DNA from: Phoronis australis
Lineage: Eukaryota; Phoronida; Phoronidae
Length of the DNA stretch: 64,000 nucleotides
Direction of reading: 5' to 3'
Assembly (NCBI GenBank): GCA_002633005.1
Contig: NMRA01000154.1
Location: forward strand, 445,210-509,209
Both the position numbers and the translations under genes were made by a program. This document shows, piece after piece, positions 41,012 to 53,600 of this stretch. The notes under the pieces were generated by a model, which was not told where the DNA came from, made no database searches, and saw only the letters and a list, made by a program, of their open reading frames with translations. Numbering within the stretch: the first letter of the stretch is position 1; the number at the start of each line of letters is the position of its first letter.

Positions 41012-42777
41012 CTGGAACGTAATTGTGATGTGTGTAGTTAATCTGGCCAACACGAAAGCTTGAAGCAATTAGTCACCGGTGGGGAGATCAATCCATTCTT
41101 TTTAAATTACAAACTACATTGTCAGTCATCCAATGATGTGGATGTGCCGATTGGTACAGTTTGCATCCGTTTGATTTTTTCCATTTTAATTGCGGGCGTT
41201 ACAGAGAGCATGCTGACAAAAGGCACGACTAGGAAACTTCACGATGTCAATCAGATCAGAAGGGATTCCTAGCTCTGCTCGCGACCTAACGCTATAAAAA
41301 GTCAGATTCCAAGTGATTTTTCGGCACCGTTATGTCCCATAACTGAAACACTTCTAAAAGAGTATGTGCTGATAGCTACGCTTCCGCCTCACCACAAGAC
41401 TGGCTATGCCGTGGTGACTGACATGATTACGCCAAACTAAAGTAAGCAATGCCTGTCGGAATTTTTTTATTTACAAGACAGATTTTGATTCAATTCCGGT
41501 GATCTAAAAAAGGCGGAAGTCGTTTAAACGAATTGTGTACTAGGCGCTACAGCGGTAAAATGGGACATCTTGGTAGAGTTCAGTAACGCTAGGACCTCGC
41601 TAAAAACAAGCCAGGTATTGAACTGTACCCTTGTTTCAAGGTACGGTGAGTGTCAAATTGTATGTTTGAAAGAAAACTTGACCCTCTTGAAACGGATTTC
41701 GCCTCAATTAAGTTACTGCACGATTTCTAACCCCTCGCGAAGATAAAAGCTACAACACGATCCTCATTGAATCACAAAGTGCCCCATGTTATTCGAGGCA
41801 GGCGTCTTAGTATAACCGTTGATAAACTCTCCCGAAGCGTTAGTGACGCTTGCCGATTTCACTGACATTGCAAGGACTTTTCATACTGACTCCAAGCTTT
41901 TGAGGTTTGCCACGAAGGTTACGGAAATTGTTATGTATTTTTGCGTAGTCAGTGTCGGTTAATTGGCTAAAACATAGTTTAGTATCATTTTAATTTTGCA
42001 GAGCGTCACAAAACGAATCGTGAGATAAGACAAGGTAACACTTCTTGACTTCTGTGGTTATGCTGAGGGGGGAATGAACCTCATAGGTGTTATTCTTGGC
42101 TTGATAAACCACTTGTAGTTAGTTTTAGGTGCCCCCTGAAAGTTTTAAAAACCTCTAAAATCACAGGCCTACCTGAAAGATTTTCAATTGCTTCAATCCG
42201 CTTATTTTATGCCTATTTTACGTTTTGTTATGTTTGACACAAAACGCAATGCAGTGGCGTTTTGATCCTCGAATAAATTGCCAACTAATCTTATATATCA
42301 ACATATCCAACACCAGTCAAACTGCAATTACTTATCCTACCTGAAATAGTTCACCAAGTAGACAGTGAAAAACGAAAAGATCACACAATTTTGATTTGCG
42401 TGCTGATACATACACTGTAGGCCGCTTAATGCTTAATAATGTGATTCACCCAATATTACGTCACATGCCATGTTACTTCCTTAATATTACGTCACGATAC
42501 CAACTGGACGCAGATCCGAATATTGCTAATTGGATCTTCACAACACCTATACTGTTTTTATAACTGAAGTCATAGTCCATCTGCAACTTAATCTTTATAT
42601 CTTGTATACATTTTAACTTGTCTCTTCAACTAAAGATCAAAACAAGCAGTTGCCAATATCACAATGTACTTTTAGGAGATGTACTTTACCTTCCTGTCCC
42701 AGACTCTTTGCTGCTATTTCGACAGCAAAAATAGCCAACGTCAAAGCCAAAGTTTCTTTCTGAAATCTGAAAGCCAT
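40626..42777 (-). CDS. Small type I membrane protein with Ala-rich tail, two exons
   Basis: Exon 1 is 42690-42777, exon 2 is 40626-41011. The join is phase 1 (GAAG|gtaaag ... ttccag|GC) and gives 157 residues. Residues 1-23 look like a signal peptide (MAFRFQKETLALTLAIFAV...). Cleavage would leave an ectodomain of only about 15-20 residues (KSLGQEGSLPSPSL). A membrane helix follows at ~41-60 (VAIIASIVVLILGCACL), then KKK and a ~95-residue tail of almost only Ala, Pro, Glu, Ser, Thr and Lys. The CAC pair at the membrane edge could be palmitoylated. I do not recognise the family. Further small exons in the 1.7-kb intron cannot be excluded, and the exon 2 acceptor has a weak pyrimidine tract. Confidence 0.65.
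41579..41630. mobile_element. Partial CAGTAACGC MITE copy
   Basis: CAGTAACGCTAGGACCTCGC at 41581 matches the left end of 1924-2043 (CAGTAACGCTAAGACCTCGC). The right end is missing. It lies in the intron of the small membrane protein gene. Confidence 0.5.
42690..42777 (-). CDS. Exon 1 (signal peptide) of the small membrane protein
   Basis: ATG at 42777; 29 codons plus one base encode the signal peptide and the start of the ectodomain. Donor gtaaag. Confidence 0.65.
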
Positions 42778-43913
42778 TTCTACACTTCCGTAGAAATCTG
42801 CCGCGCTGTTCGGAATACGGGATGAGTAAAAACGTCGCTACAAATCAAATGGCATAACATGGATGACGTCAGCAGATTGTTGTGTTTTTATGAGGCTTTG
42901 GTTATCAAGATTCGATGTCACATGTTATCTGTTATTTTCTATTTAACAGCGTTGATGTTTTACAAAAATACAATATTTGATACTTCGGCGTCGTTCAGTT
43001 TGTGTACTAAAATCTAACCTTAAAGAGTGTTAGTTTGAACCTTTCGGACGCAGACAAATGATAATAATGATAATTAATAAGTGAACTTTGAAATTATGTT
43101 TTAATGGTTTCTACATACTAAGAATGTCCATGTAGTTTCTGAACAAGTTATCACGAACGACCACTTAAAGCTGCATTGTTATACAGCTAGCCAGAAACGA
43201 AAATTTAACAAGGCCTTTAACTCTCATAACATCGATCTCGTAATATCCCTTCCGTAATACTTGGATTTTATTTCCGTCACCAACTCTAATCACATTTAAT
43301 ATTTTCGATTTCGCAAATTTAGGGTTAGCCATTGCCAATAAACCTGAATCGTTTTCATGAGAGTTGTCGATGGTTTTGATGTTCTTTTTGGTAATGGAAA
43401 TAGTAGAACCCTATCATAATCATGAAGACTATTATGAAACCGATTTTCGTTTTAGCCCACTAAACATAGCGAAATGCTGCATCAAAATAGCACACAAAAA
43501 GGTTGGCGATGAAGAAGTTACAATTTTAGGTTTATTTGAAAACCATTTCCGCTTCGTTTTAGTCGATTTAAAGAGTTCCCACCATGACCCTGTGTCTCAA
43601 AAAGGAATTTTATTATTACATCTTAACAGATTTAATAGCCTGTACACCTGTTGCTACGAAACAATCTAAAAATTTTAAAAATATATTTTTCTGTTATCGA
43701 GTTTGTACGCAATGGGTGGAAGACCGCCTCAGCCGTTGTTGTTTTACCAGTGCGATACTGAAGAGTTGTGAAGAAAGTCCGCGTGGAACAGTCTTTTTCA
43801 GACATGAAAAGGTGCGTTTGTGGAAACTGTGGTAACAACAACTTGACTGTGAACGTCTTAGTGTTCCAATTTCCTAAATACGTGAAAATTGCACAAAAAT
43901 GGCATCGGTTTGT

Positions 43914-44059
43914 CATGGGCGGCGCACCATAGGGGCCTAGGGTAGGGCTATAGCCCCCCACTTTTTCAGGGCTAAGCCGCCCATGGTCTATAGGCGGTGC
44001 AACACAGGAGGGCTGGGGGGGGGTTGGCCCCCACTTTTTTCAGTGCTGCGCCACCCATG
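43914..44059. repeat. Two tandem foldback units with CATGGGCGG ends
   Basis: Each unit of about 72 bp begins near CATGGGCGG or ATAGGCGG and ends GCCGCCCATGG or GCGCCACCCATG, and both contain GCCCCCCACTTTTTCAG-like sequence. The short inverted ends make each unit a small palindrome. Confidence 0.55.
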
Positions 44060-44403
44060 ATTGTGCGTCGAACAAGAGTGTGGAGTGTCAGTGTGGAATA
44101 TGAGATTCAGTTTGGCGTAAGCCACACTTTGATCGGCATATTTCAAAGAATCGTGTTTCGACCACACACATAAGCGGCGTTACAATGAAGGACTCACCAC
44201 CAAGTAAGTGCATTTGCAAATTTTGTAAATAACGAACAAACTGCTTCCATTCTAGGGCGAGTGATGCCAGGCCCTGGACCCCGGCCCAGATCGAGTGCTA
44301 CTACAAGTAGGCTTATGCATATTGTGTTTAGACTGTGCTCATTCCATCACGGCAATAGTGAATACGAGTAACCCAGGTTGGCTGTGGCCTTTGTCAGTAA
44401 TTA

Positions 44404-44712
44404 TTAAGTGTCTATTTTGTGAGTAGTGACCACCACTTGGTAGAGTTGGTTGTGGCTCACATATGTCATTTCTCGTGCAAGTGGGTCGAGTTCATACGGC
44501 CTGAAACCCGACGAAAGTTCGCTAAATGGAAAATCGAATTCATTGTCTGATTCTTCAAGTACTTGAGTATAAGTGCCCGTATCCACTCTCCTCTCTATCT
44601 GCATAATAATTGTCCAATTCTCGCCTAATATTGTCATTGTCTTCTGACCTGCAGTGTTCCGACATTGAAAATAATTGTCAAGCGGCCAACCGTCTTCCAC
44701 CCATTGCATCAT
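44404..44712 (-). other. Unassigned 102-codon ORF
   Basis: An open frame with ordinary amino-acid composition (MMQWVEDGWPLDNYFQ near the start, SGFRPYELDPLAREM later). I recognise no family and see no signal peptide or clear flanking exon. Its first 16 coding bases (GCAATGGGTGGAAGAC) recur on the opposite strand at 43709-43724, which suggests a repeat-borne fragment instead of a host gene. Confidence 0.2.
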
Positions 44713-45144
44713 TTGGCGGGAAACTTAGAAATAAGTAATTTTTCTTCAAAATTAAAAAAGTTGCCACTATTTGGCATAAAAAGTGCCTATTTAGCAAGAT
44801 TTTATGGTATTCGATTCATATTAGCTAACTGAAACCTGAAAAAGTAAGAAAATGCATGGTGGGAACTCTTTAACATAAAACGAATATTAATGAAGATCAG
44901 TGTAGTCCAACCTTATTCAATCAAGTGATGCCTTTCTGTGGAGTGTATTCCAAATCCCACTTTGCGGTGGTGATGCGGTGACACCATTTCTAAAAGCTGT
45001 TGGTCTATTTACACCAACCGCTAGTTATAGCCTTTTCAAATTGCCACAACGTTTTGCTCACTCATTTCAGGGCTTACAGCGTTCTTAGGAAAACGAGAAC
45101 GGGTGTATGGTAAGCTCACGGTAGTCAGCGATGAACGGTTTTTA

Positions 45145-45222
45145 TTTGGCGCAAGCTGAGATTGAATCAAGGTCCTTTAGATTGTCGTTCTTGTACTTTA
45201 ACGACTACACCACGGAATTATA
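45145..45222 (-). mobile_element. tRNA-derived SINE-like head, minus strand
   Basis: On the minus strand, GTGGTGTAGTCGTTAAAG resembles a Pol III A box and TTGATTCAATC a B box, about 40 bases apart. It abuts the TATG microsatellite at 45242. Confidence 0.45.
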
Positions 45223-45241
45223 TATTTATTAATTTTCTGTT

Positions 45242-45376
45242 TTTATGTATGTATTTATGTATGTGTGTATGTATGTATGTATGTATGTATGTATGTGTGT
45301 GTGTGTATGTATGTGTGTAAGTATGTATGTACATATGTATGTATGTATTTATGTATTTATTTATTTATTTATTATA
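45242..45376. repeat. TATG/TTTA microsatellite
   Basis: About 135 bp of TATG repeats with TGTG interruptions, changing to TTTA at the right end. Confidence 0.95.
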
Positions 45377-46141
45377 GTGAAAAGTACAATTAATTGAAAC
45401 ATTGATATAACATTCGTAGGAAAGATAAGTACCCAGCCCAGTCGGGCTTATTATTCGCTTTAACCACACCTCAGATGTACCGTACAATAAATGCGAAGGT
45501 TTCTAAGTTCAAAAGCAGACTTATTGATGTGTTTGGCGAATTGCTTCCAGAATTACTGAAACAACAGTTTTAATGTATCTAGACTCCTGAAATCTTTAAG
45601 GTTGGGGACTTGAAATGAAATGTTATAGACCTCAGTGAGTTATAAAGAGAATAATCGGGCACAAAAACGTATCGCTCATCATCCACAAAAATAACACAAG
45701 GAAAGTCTTTAGCTTACAGGAGTGTTTAATTTCATTTCTTCATTTCAATGATGGTTGTCTTCTTCCTTCACTTTGACATTGTACAAATAATGGTTGCTAT
45801 TTAATTCCAAGTTGGGAACTGTACGGCACTTCCCCTGTGTTTCGAAGTTTCGAACCTTTCAAGTCATTTTTCGGACGTTACAGTTATGCAACACAGGTAA
45901 ATCGTGATTACTCATCGACACTCCCCAGAAAGTTGCGTCGTGATAAACATATTTTTTCTCTCATAGAAAGTCGTCTTCATGTGCTTGTCTGCGAACACGT
46001 AATACCCAAATTTACTGACAGAATCGGTTTTCTTTGTAACATTGTAACAATTCACCTGCGTGGCATGTGAAGACCTAAAACAGCCGCCAGAAAAAGTATG
46101 GCAATTGCATGTAGCTAACTAATTCGAAGAGTATATATACT

Positions 46142-46803
46142 ATCGCCATCACATTCGATTTACGTATCAAAATTTCCATCACTGGGATGGTACATTACTT
46201 CTTATGCCATAATATCGCCATATCTTAGGAATGGTACATACACTTCTATTAACATAATATAATATCGCTATCACTTTGGAATGTTACATATACTTCTAAT
46301 ACCAAAACATCGACAACACTTTGGAATGGTACATATACTTATAATACCATAATATCACCACCTTTTGGAATGGTACATACACTTGTAGTACCATAATATT
46401 GCTATCATTTTGGAATGATACATATGCTTCTAATACCATAACATCGACAACACTTTAGAATGGTACATATACTTATAATACCATAATATCTCCATCTTTT
46501 GGAATGGTACATACACTTCTAGTACCATAATATCCCCATCACTTTGGAATGATACATATACTTCTAATACCATAACATCGACAACACTTTGGTATGGTAC
46601 ACATACTTCTAATACCAACAATATCACCACCACTTTGGGATTGCACCTATATTTCTAATATAATATCGCAATTACTTTCCAACGATACAGTTATATACCT
46701 CTAATACTATTTTATCCACGTCAATTTTGAATGGTAGATATGCTTCTAATACAAATAATAATATCGCCAAAGCTGTCGAATGGTACACATACTTCTCTAA
46801 TAC
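46142..46803. repeat. ~45-bp minisatellite with 135-bp higher-order period
   Basis: About 14 copies of a unit such as AATGGTACATATACTTCTAA plus TACCATAATATCGCCATCAC. The variant CATCGACAACACTTT returns at about 46308, 46443 and 46578, spacing 135 = 3 x 45, so triplets were amplified together. Ends are more diverged than the middle. Confidence 0.85.
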
Positions 46804-47004
46804 AGGCGTGACCCCTTCATTTTTGCACATTTTTAGTAGGCAAAGACCAACTTACAAGATAAGTCAAAACTGTGTTAACCCTTAATAGCCTCAATGCCCA
46901 GTCTCTCCAAAATGGCCGCAGTCAGATCTAACATAATAGTATCGCCACCACTTTTGCTTCCATCAGAAGAAATGACTGAAATAGTCGAAAGTCATGTTAA
47001 CACT

Positions 47005-47010
47005 TTTAAT
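47005..47010 (-). promoter_or_regulatory. Possible poly(A) signal (ATTAAA) of the IgGFc-domain gene
   Basis: ATTAAA variant on the minus strand, about 95 bases after the stop at 47104. I found no AATAAA closer to that stop. Confidence 0.35.
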
Positions 47011-47103
47011 TGCTGACTTATCGATCTGTCATGTCTCGCTTGTGTGTTCTGATTATCTTTTTGTGATGTCAGTATGAACGCATGCTCGATCACCTCAGCT
47101 AGG

Positions 47104-47669
47104 TCATTGTGAAACTTGCTTACAGGTCTCTTCCGGTAGACTTGTAAGAGCCTGCACCCTGCACACAGCTCCTTTGGGCCTCTCCGCCGACTTATCCCCC
47201 ACCTGCGATTTCTGTAGACTGGGTGATATAGCATCCGACTGCAGACTTTTCAAACTGTGAATCGACAGCTTCTCAGCAGCCAAGGCCGGCTCCGATTCGA
47301 TGGATTTGATCTTGTTCTCTAATATTTGTGACTCCATCTGTGCCTCTACCGTTTTCATTACCTCATGCGCATTTTTTCTATCGCTGAGTGGAGATTTTGC
47401 AATACCCAGCTCTACCTCATTGATGCTAACATTCGTTGACTGTGGTAAAGTGAACTCCAGGTTGTCCGGGACCGGTGGTTGTTGGCGCCCTTCCACACCT
47501 CCGTGGCGTCTATGGATGTACTTGTAGGCGTAGAGGCCGCTACCGATAAGCGCAGCCGCGATGAAGGCACCAATGAAGGACACTGTGATAATGCCGTTGA
47601 CAGGAAAGTTGTTACCTACATCGGGTTCCTTTATGTGGACTTTAGCTTCTTCGAGTAAAGTATTAACAG
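47104..47669 (-). CDS. IgGFc-domain gene, last exon: membrane helix and cytoplasmic tail
   Basis: Acceptor gtttcag, stop at 47104-47106. Encodes a short stalk, the helix and a polar tail with several Ser/Glu-rich helices (MKTVEAQMESQILENKIKSI). No ITAM, ITIM or other signalling motif was recognised. Confidence 0.85.
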
Positions 47670-50600
47670 CTGAAACAAGGGCATTTGTGTCTTACTCAGG
47701 AAGGCAGTGAAGTCTAGGGAGTTTAACATGCAGATGTTATTGAAATGGTACAAAACATTCTTTTTGATTTGTTCTTGGAATTTAAGAGAGTGCTTCTGCA
47801 TTTGCTGTATTAGGAGAAGTTCAACCGTTTTTGTTATTTCAAGGAATGAAAAATCATAAAATACTGGTAGAAGCTGGTAACGGCCGACTGCAAGAGGTTC
47901 ATTTCAGTAGCGTACAGTCAACTATACAATTTAACCGAAAAGGGAGTATATTGTTGAGGGATTTCAAGAAGAATGGAGAACGCAGATGATTTTAGGCTAA
48001 ACGAGATTTATTAACGAGTTTAGAATGCTAGTAACTGTTACATCTATCTGCACGCGCGCACCCAGCCTGAAATAAAGGGGCTCGATTTTTTTAGAATGTG
48101 GGGTATGTTCAGAGCCATGAATTGTGCATTCGCCGAATTTTTTAGTTCCTGCCTTTTTAGTGGACTTTTACCTCTATTTCTACTTTTATCGGAGTATTTG
48201 TTTCTCTGAGGCGGACCTTTTTTGCCCACTCGGCCAAATGAGGGGGCTCGTTGGAGCCAGGATGCGCGCATGGTCTGAGAATGGTTTTTTTCTTTTTGGT
48301 AATCTTGTGGTTAACTTGTTCGCAGCAGAAATGTTAAGAAGAAGTTATGTTTAGAAGGCTACTTGTACACTGTAAAATTAGAAAGACGTGACGAAACTAC
48401 GAATTTCAGCCCAAAGTCTAAACATTGAAAAAGGGCGTGAACTTGGTGCATCAAGGGCAGGCGTACTGCGAGCAATGCTTGACTGGAGAAAAAGAGTCCG
48501 AATGTCATAGTCTTCTTAACTGGTCTTTTTAGGAAAGCCTTAGAGAGAAATGTGTGACAAATATTTCAGGTGATTACCTCGATTTATTTCATCTAGATAG
48601 CAGGAATCATAAAAAGTCGGCTCTATACGTGTTTTTGGATTTAAAAGATAAGACTTTAAAACCTCTAAGTTTTTCATGCATAGTGAGTGCGTAAGACATT
48701 TATGGGCCTGTGGCCGGAGGATGCAGGAATAAATTTTACGGTCTCGTTCATGGTTTCTGTGTGGTTTCCAAAGCGAAGAGTTCCGCTGGACCTCCTCAGG
48801 AACGTAACGTTTCGTTCCAAAATTCTATAAGAAAGTTTCGTTGGGCATTTTCTTGAGTAGGCCTACTTCTGGCTAATGTGAAATTAGCAGTCACTGGAAA
48901 TCCAGGGAAACCAATACCGATGGACACAAATGCAAAAGAAGTGCTCTTTCTTTCTATGACAATCTTAGTTGCATGTTTTACGACGTGAATTTTCATTAAG
49001 CAGCACAACTTGCGCAGCATCTCACCTTCTCTCATCTTGTCCAGTAGGGGAACCATGTAGTACCTGCGCATGTCCACGACATCCTCGTCAATTCTTCCGT
49101 CCATATCATCATCCTCGCTGTTATCTGCCTCCTCGTCCACTCTGCCGTCGCAGTCGTTGTCAACCCCGTCGCCTGGCTCGTGGCGACGAGCTTTCTCCAC
49201 GCACTTAAGCGTGCTCAGTTGCATTCCTGCCGGCGTCGCATAGGCGTCGCTTGCCTGGTTGACACCGTAGAGGAAAGCGCCGAATTTGACGAACGCCTTC
49301 CTGTGGTAGATCAAGTGCACTCCAGGCTTGATCGCGTTCGTCACGGACACCCATTTGTCGCATGTTGCCATCGTGTGCTCTCTTTTCAGAGTGTCTGTAA
49401 AGCTTCGTGGAGAAAAGGCAAAACACTAGCAAATTATTTATCGTTCATTTTTTCTCACGCTTTATACGAATGCACAGAATTCGAACTTGACACAAGCTAA
49501 GGAACACATCGCTCCTGGTTTTAAATGACCAATTTCGTATTTTAGGATTTGTACCAAGGAGCACTATATTCTTGTTACCGTTTGTTTTTAGGTTTTCGAC
49601 AAGTGCATTAACAAAAATATCTACAAAAATATCACCTAAGTCAAGATACTTTTCATATTCTGATATTTGACTTAATAGCAATCCGTCATTGTTTGGTTCA
49701 GATGAACATGTCGTTTAATTAAATTAAGCGAAAATGACGGGTACAATGATAAAATAACGCTTTCAACAACATCACCAGCGTTTCTCATACAAATTTTCAG
49801 TGTGAAATGTCAATAGCATTGTTGCAGGTTTTTAAGTTATCACTTTTATTTCGATTTTGTAAACTTCCATTTTTCAGGTTGTAGTGCTAATATGACGTGA
49901 CATTTGTACTGTAGGTTGTGGTTTTCGTGTTGCAGTGTTGCAGGTTAAGAGTTGAATTGGAATGACTGGGACTTTAAACGGAACGTGGAACTATGTTCGA
50001 AGTTCCAAATTCCTGATTCGGAGAATGAAACCGTAGAAATTACATTATAAATATGGCACTATAGACGGTCAGCGGAACCTGGAACCAAATAATAACACAC
50101 GGATCGTGAACTTCGATGCTGAAGAGATGCCGTGTTCGAAGCTTAGCTCATGAACTCGCCAAATGCGACTTAGAATCTCAGGTCGACAAACCGTCGGAAG
50201 CTGAGGTCGCTACACCAAAAAGTTCGTGCCGCTGACACCGTTATTTAAAATTAAGCGTACTCCTTCCATTTCTCCGGTAAATATACAACCATTCGCTGGG
50301 TATTTCGATGTTCATGTTCATTACCCGGCCTTACGCTGCGAGACATCGCCGCGTCACTGACGACCCTAGGCTGTCACGTTTTCCGTCATCAAACAGGGGT
50401 CCCCATGTCAACTCTCCCATCACTTCACGATGTTCACCCGACTTCATAATTTATTCACATATATTTCCAAGTTGTATATTGGTTTGAACATCCCAATTCA
50501 ATCTAATTAAGTTCCTTTTATCGATGGATAACGCAGGCGACCGGAAACACCCTAAAAGGAGACGCGTGTTTCATGGTCCAACCTTGCCCGAATTTTACCG

Positions 50601-53600
50601 AACAGTTACGACTTGTGTCTGTTTACTCCCTCCTATAATTTAAGAGCGTCTGTACTGACTGCTAAAAACGGCAAATGCGCTGATTTCACGAAATAAAAGG
50701 GACATTTGTGAACCAAAGGTATCAAATCTAGGAAAAATGTTATTAATTTAAACTTTGGATGCCACAAAAATTGTGAAGGGAAATTTTGGTGACTTATTTT
50801 CTAACTTTGCTACTTGTTGAGGCGACTTCGGGTTATTCCCAGGTCGCCAAACACAGTCTGAAGTCGCATTGGCGAGCTGCAGGTCGCCAGCATTCGATCG
50901 AGTTCGAGGCGTCATTGTCACTATACACCTACCGTGCTGTGTCTAGTACTAGGCCAGACAGGTGAATCTTCTCAATTATGACGGTTAAGTTACTTGTAAA
51001 TCTGGTTTCAATGGCAAAGTCGTCCTTTCGAGGGGATTTCGGCACGATAAACAAGTAATCCGAGCGAAACTGTTCGACGGGCGGTACGATCGAAATGGCA
51101 GGCCCGGAATTGGGTGCGCAAACGACGACGCCATGTGGTCGCTGTCCCCCCACCGACACCGCGACGAGTTGCCTGTTAATAGTAGCGCCGATGTTCCCCT
51201 GGTGGCCTTTACTAGAGAAGATTTTAATCTGTTGCACTTCTTCTTCCCACTGTAGAGTTGCACTGACCGTTGCAAGCGGTGTAATGACAAAGTTCGATTT
51301 CTGTCCCGTGTTTATATCGAGCGGAGCTATGACCGAGCGCGTCCCCCAGTTGTCTGTTGGAACAAGCATCTCGATTTTCTGACCGTAGTGTCGTTCTCTG
51401 GACTGGTCGTTGCCACGACTACCGATGATAACTGCAACAGGTGTACTGGCAACAATGCATTGGACGTCTAGGCTTTGACCGATTTGAAATACGTGTGCCT
51501 GTTTGAAGAGTAACACCCTGCATTATTTAAGTGAAGCGGACTTAAGAATTTTCATTGATTGAGAAAGACACATACATTTGTGCACTGATGACAGCAAATA
51601 AATGAAAATGCGTCAGAGTCTGTGTTCAGTGGACAAATTACTGCTGATTTCTTGCTGTAGTTTTTAAATGGTAAAGGATAAATACCTCGTAAGATGAAAG
51701 TGGCATTGAGAATATGGTTTCTTTACTGCGGAAGAAGGCTTGAGACGCTGGATAAATCAGTTGTACTTCCGTGTCCTCCGTGGCGACAACGGCCGCACAC
51801 GCGATCTCGTTTTTGCCCAGTCCCGAGAAACAGTATTTGGTGGACAGTGCCTCCTCTGGCCAGATGAGGAATCCCTCTGATCCCATAGTGTTGGGGCTGA
51901 ATCATCAACCAAAGATTAGCTGAACTGCATTTTACAAGTCTGATTGAAGCACATAGCCAATATGGGGGACGGTATTCAGGTTCACATTTCTGTATACTTG
52001 CATATGACGGTGACACTGCAAAAATGACTATTGTGCATTATTGGTTATGACACAATGGCATAAATTTTAACAGCACAAACGTGAAAGCGCGCGTGTTCCA
52101 AACATCCAGAACCATTGTTGTAGTTTGTATACAGTACATCACACCTCCGCCTCGTTTTCACGCATATGACGAATTCCGATATTAGTGAATACGCGGCTGG
52201 AGCTGTGGGCGTGAGTGACCTACGGTTCGAATTTATTTACATATTTTAAGTTCGCACGTTGCAAGAAGTTTTCAACTTACTAAAAAGAACTTTCATGACG
52301 TCTTCATGTCTGAACAAGGAGAGAAGCATGAGCCTAGTTAGTGTTTTACGATTGTGGCTCCGGCCCTCGCTTGCATTGATGGCTACCAAACAACGAAAGG
52401 TCTCCGGCACGAAGAACGGATGTAGAAAAAGGCCGATGTTTCCGAAGAGTGGGAAATTTTCCAGAAACGAAATGTGTATTAGGTTTATATGTTGATGGTA
52501 ACGAACAACGGAGTCGTGGCTCAAGAAGTTCGAGGATACGACCGGAAGTGGGGAAACCATACAGCATCGTAAAGTATTGTGCCAAAATTTTTCGTTTAAT
52601 GGGTACACGGAGTTCCATCCGGATTTTTGATAATGCACTGACCTACTTCCGATGCCATATAAAATGCTTGTATGACCAGTTTAGAATACACAGTTTCACC
52701 TGCTCATTGCCAAAAGAACAATGTCTCCGCCACTGACGATCACTTGCACCGCACCACCAGGTGGCGTACCGGTACGTGCAATTTCGGCTGGGAGTCTGTA
52801 TACCGTTACTACGCCTCTGTTGACATTCACCTTTGCGTGGGGCACGTCTTCTGAACTGTTGACGAAAGGAAAAGCAAATCAAACGTTTTCAGGTTTAGTG
52901 ATCAGGTCCGGAATCTAACCCTTACCTCGGCCGCGTGCTGTTACCACGCACCGCAAAACTTAGTCACGCACACTGATAAACCTGACAATGACGGAGCCTG
53001 ACCTCCAATCACACTCGGGCCCTTTTGTCTCAGACGCCCACCCCCTGGGTACGCACATGAAAACTGAATGCGAAATGGTCCTCTTGTAATGATATCTTCA
53101 ATCCCCATACAAACAATTGTTATTTAAACAAAAGGGTCCTCTTATGATGACAAATTTCAAACCTAGACACACAATTGTAATACTTAGCGAAAGTTAGCCT
53201 AATGAAGCATATCTGTATACTCAAATACACAGCTTTGCGCCGATGTGGGTTAGAAAATGACCAGATAAAATCTGACACAAAATTAGTGTCATTAAAAGCT
53301 ACACTCAGGGCCTTGATTAAACTAATTATTTACCGGTGTTGAAAAAACTGTCGTTCTAGTATTCTGCTGCTAAAATTGTGGTGCGATCTTTGCGTCGGCT
53401 TTCGGCGCCATGAAATATTGCGTCACCTCAGTATTGGCCAGTTTCTTTTTTCGCCGATTCTTCAAGCAACTGTTATTCTTTCACGAGGTTGCGTACACGC
53501 TTCAACAATTCGTAGCTGGTTTCACTTCATTATAAGTTTTTAGAGTTTTTATATCAGCAAACCGAAATTGAGAACAAATTTTGCTGCTGCAAAGCTGTCA

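Larger units (their letters stand above)
42778..47103. other. Spacer between the two membrane-protein genes
   Basis: No convincing gene. It holds a tandem foldback pair (43914-44059), an unassigned ORF (44404-44712), a SINE-like head, a microsatellite and a minisatellite, each listed separately. The ORFs at 43364-43669 and 45837-46070 have no splice, similarity or composition support. Confidence 0.5.

Noticed and set aside
46430-46633. Repetitive minus-strand ORF
   Set aside because: Translation of the ~45-bp minisatellite.
48796-49371. Single 191-codon ORF as an independent gene
   Set aside because: Its first part is exon 5 of the IgGFc-domain gene; the part after 49026 is intron read-through past a strong donor.
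52246-52638. 130-codon minus-strand ORF in the IgGFc-domain gene intron
   Set aside because: No homology, no phase-compatible splice sites, and overlapping ORFs on the other strand of equal length.
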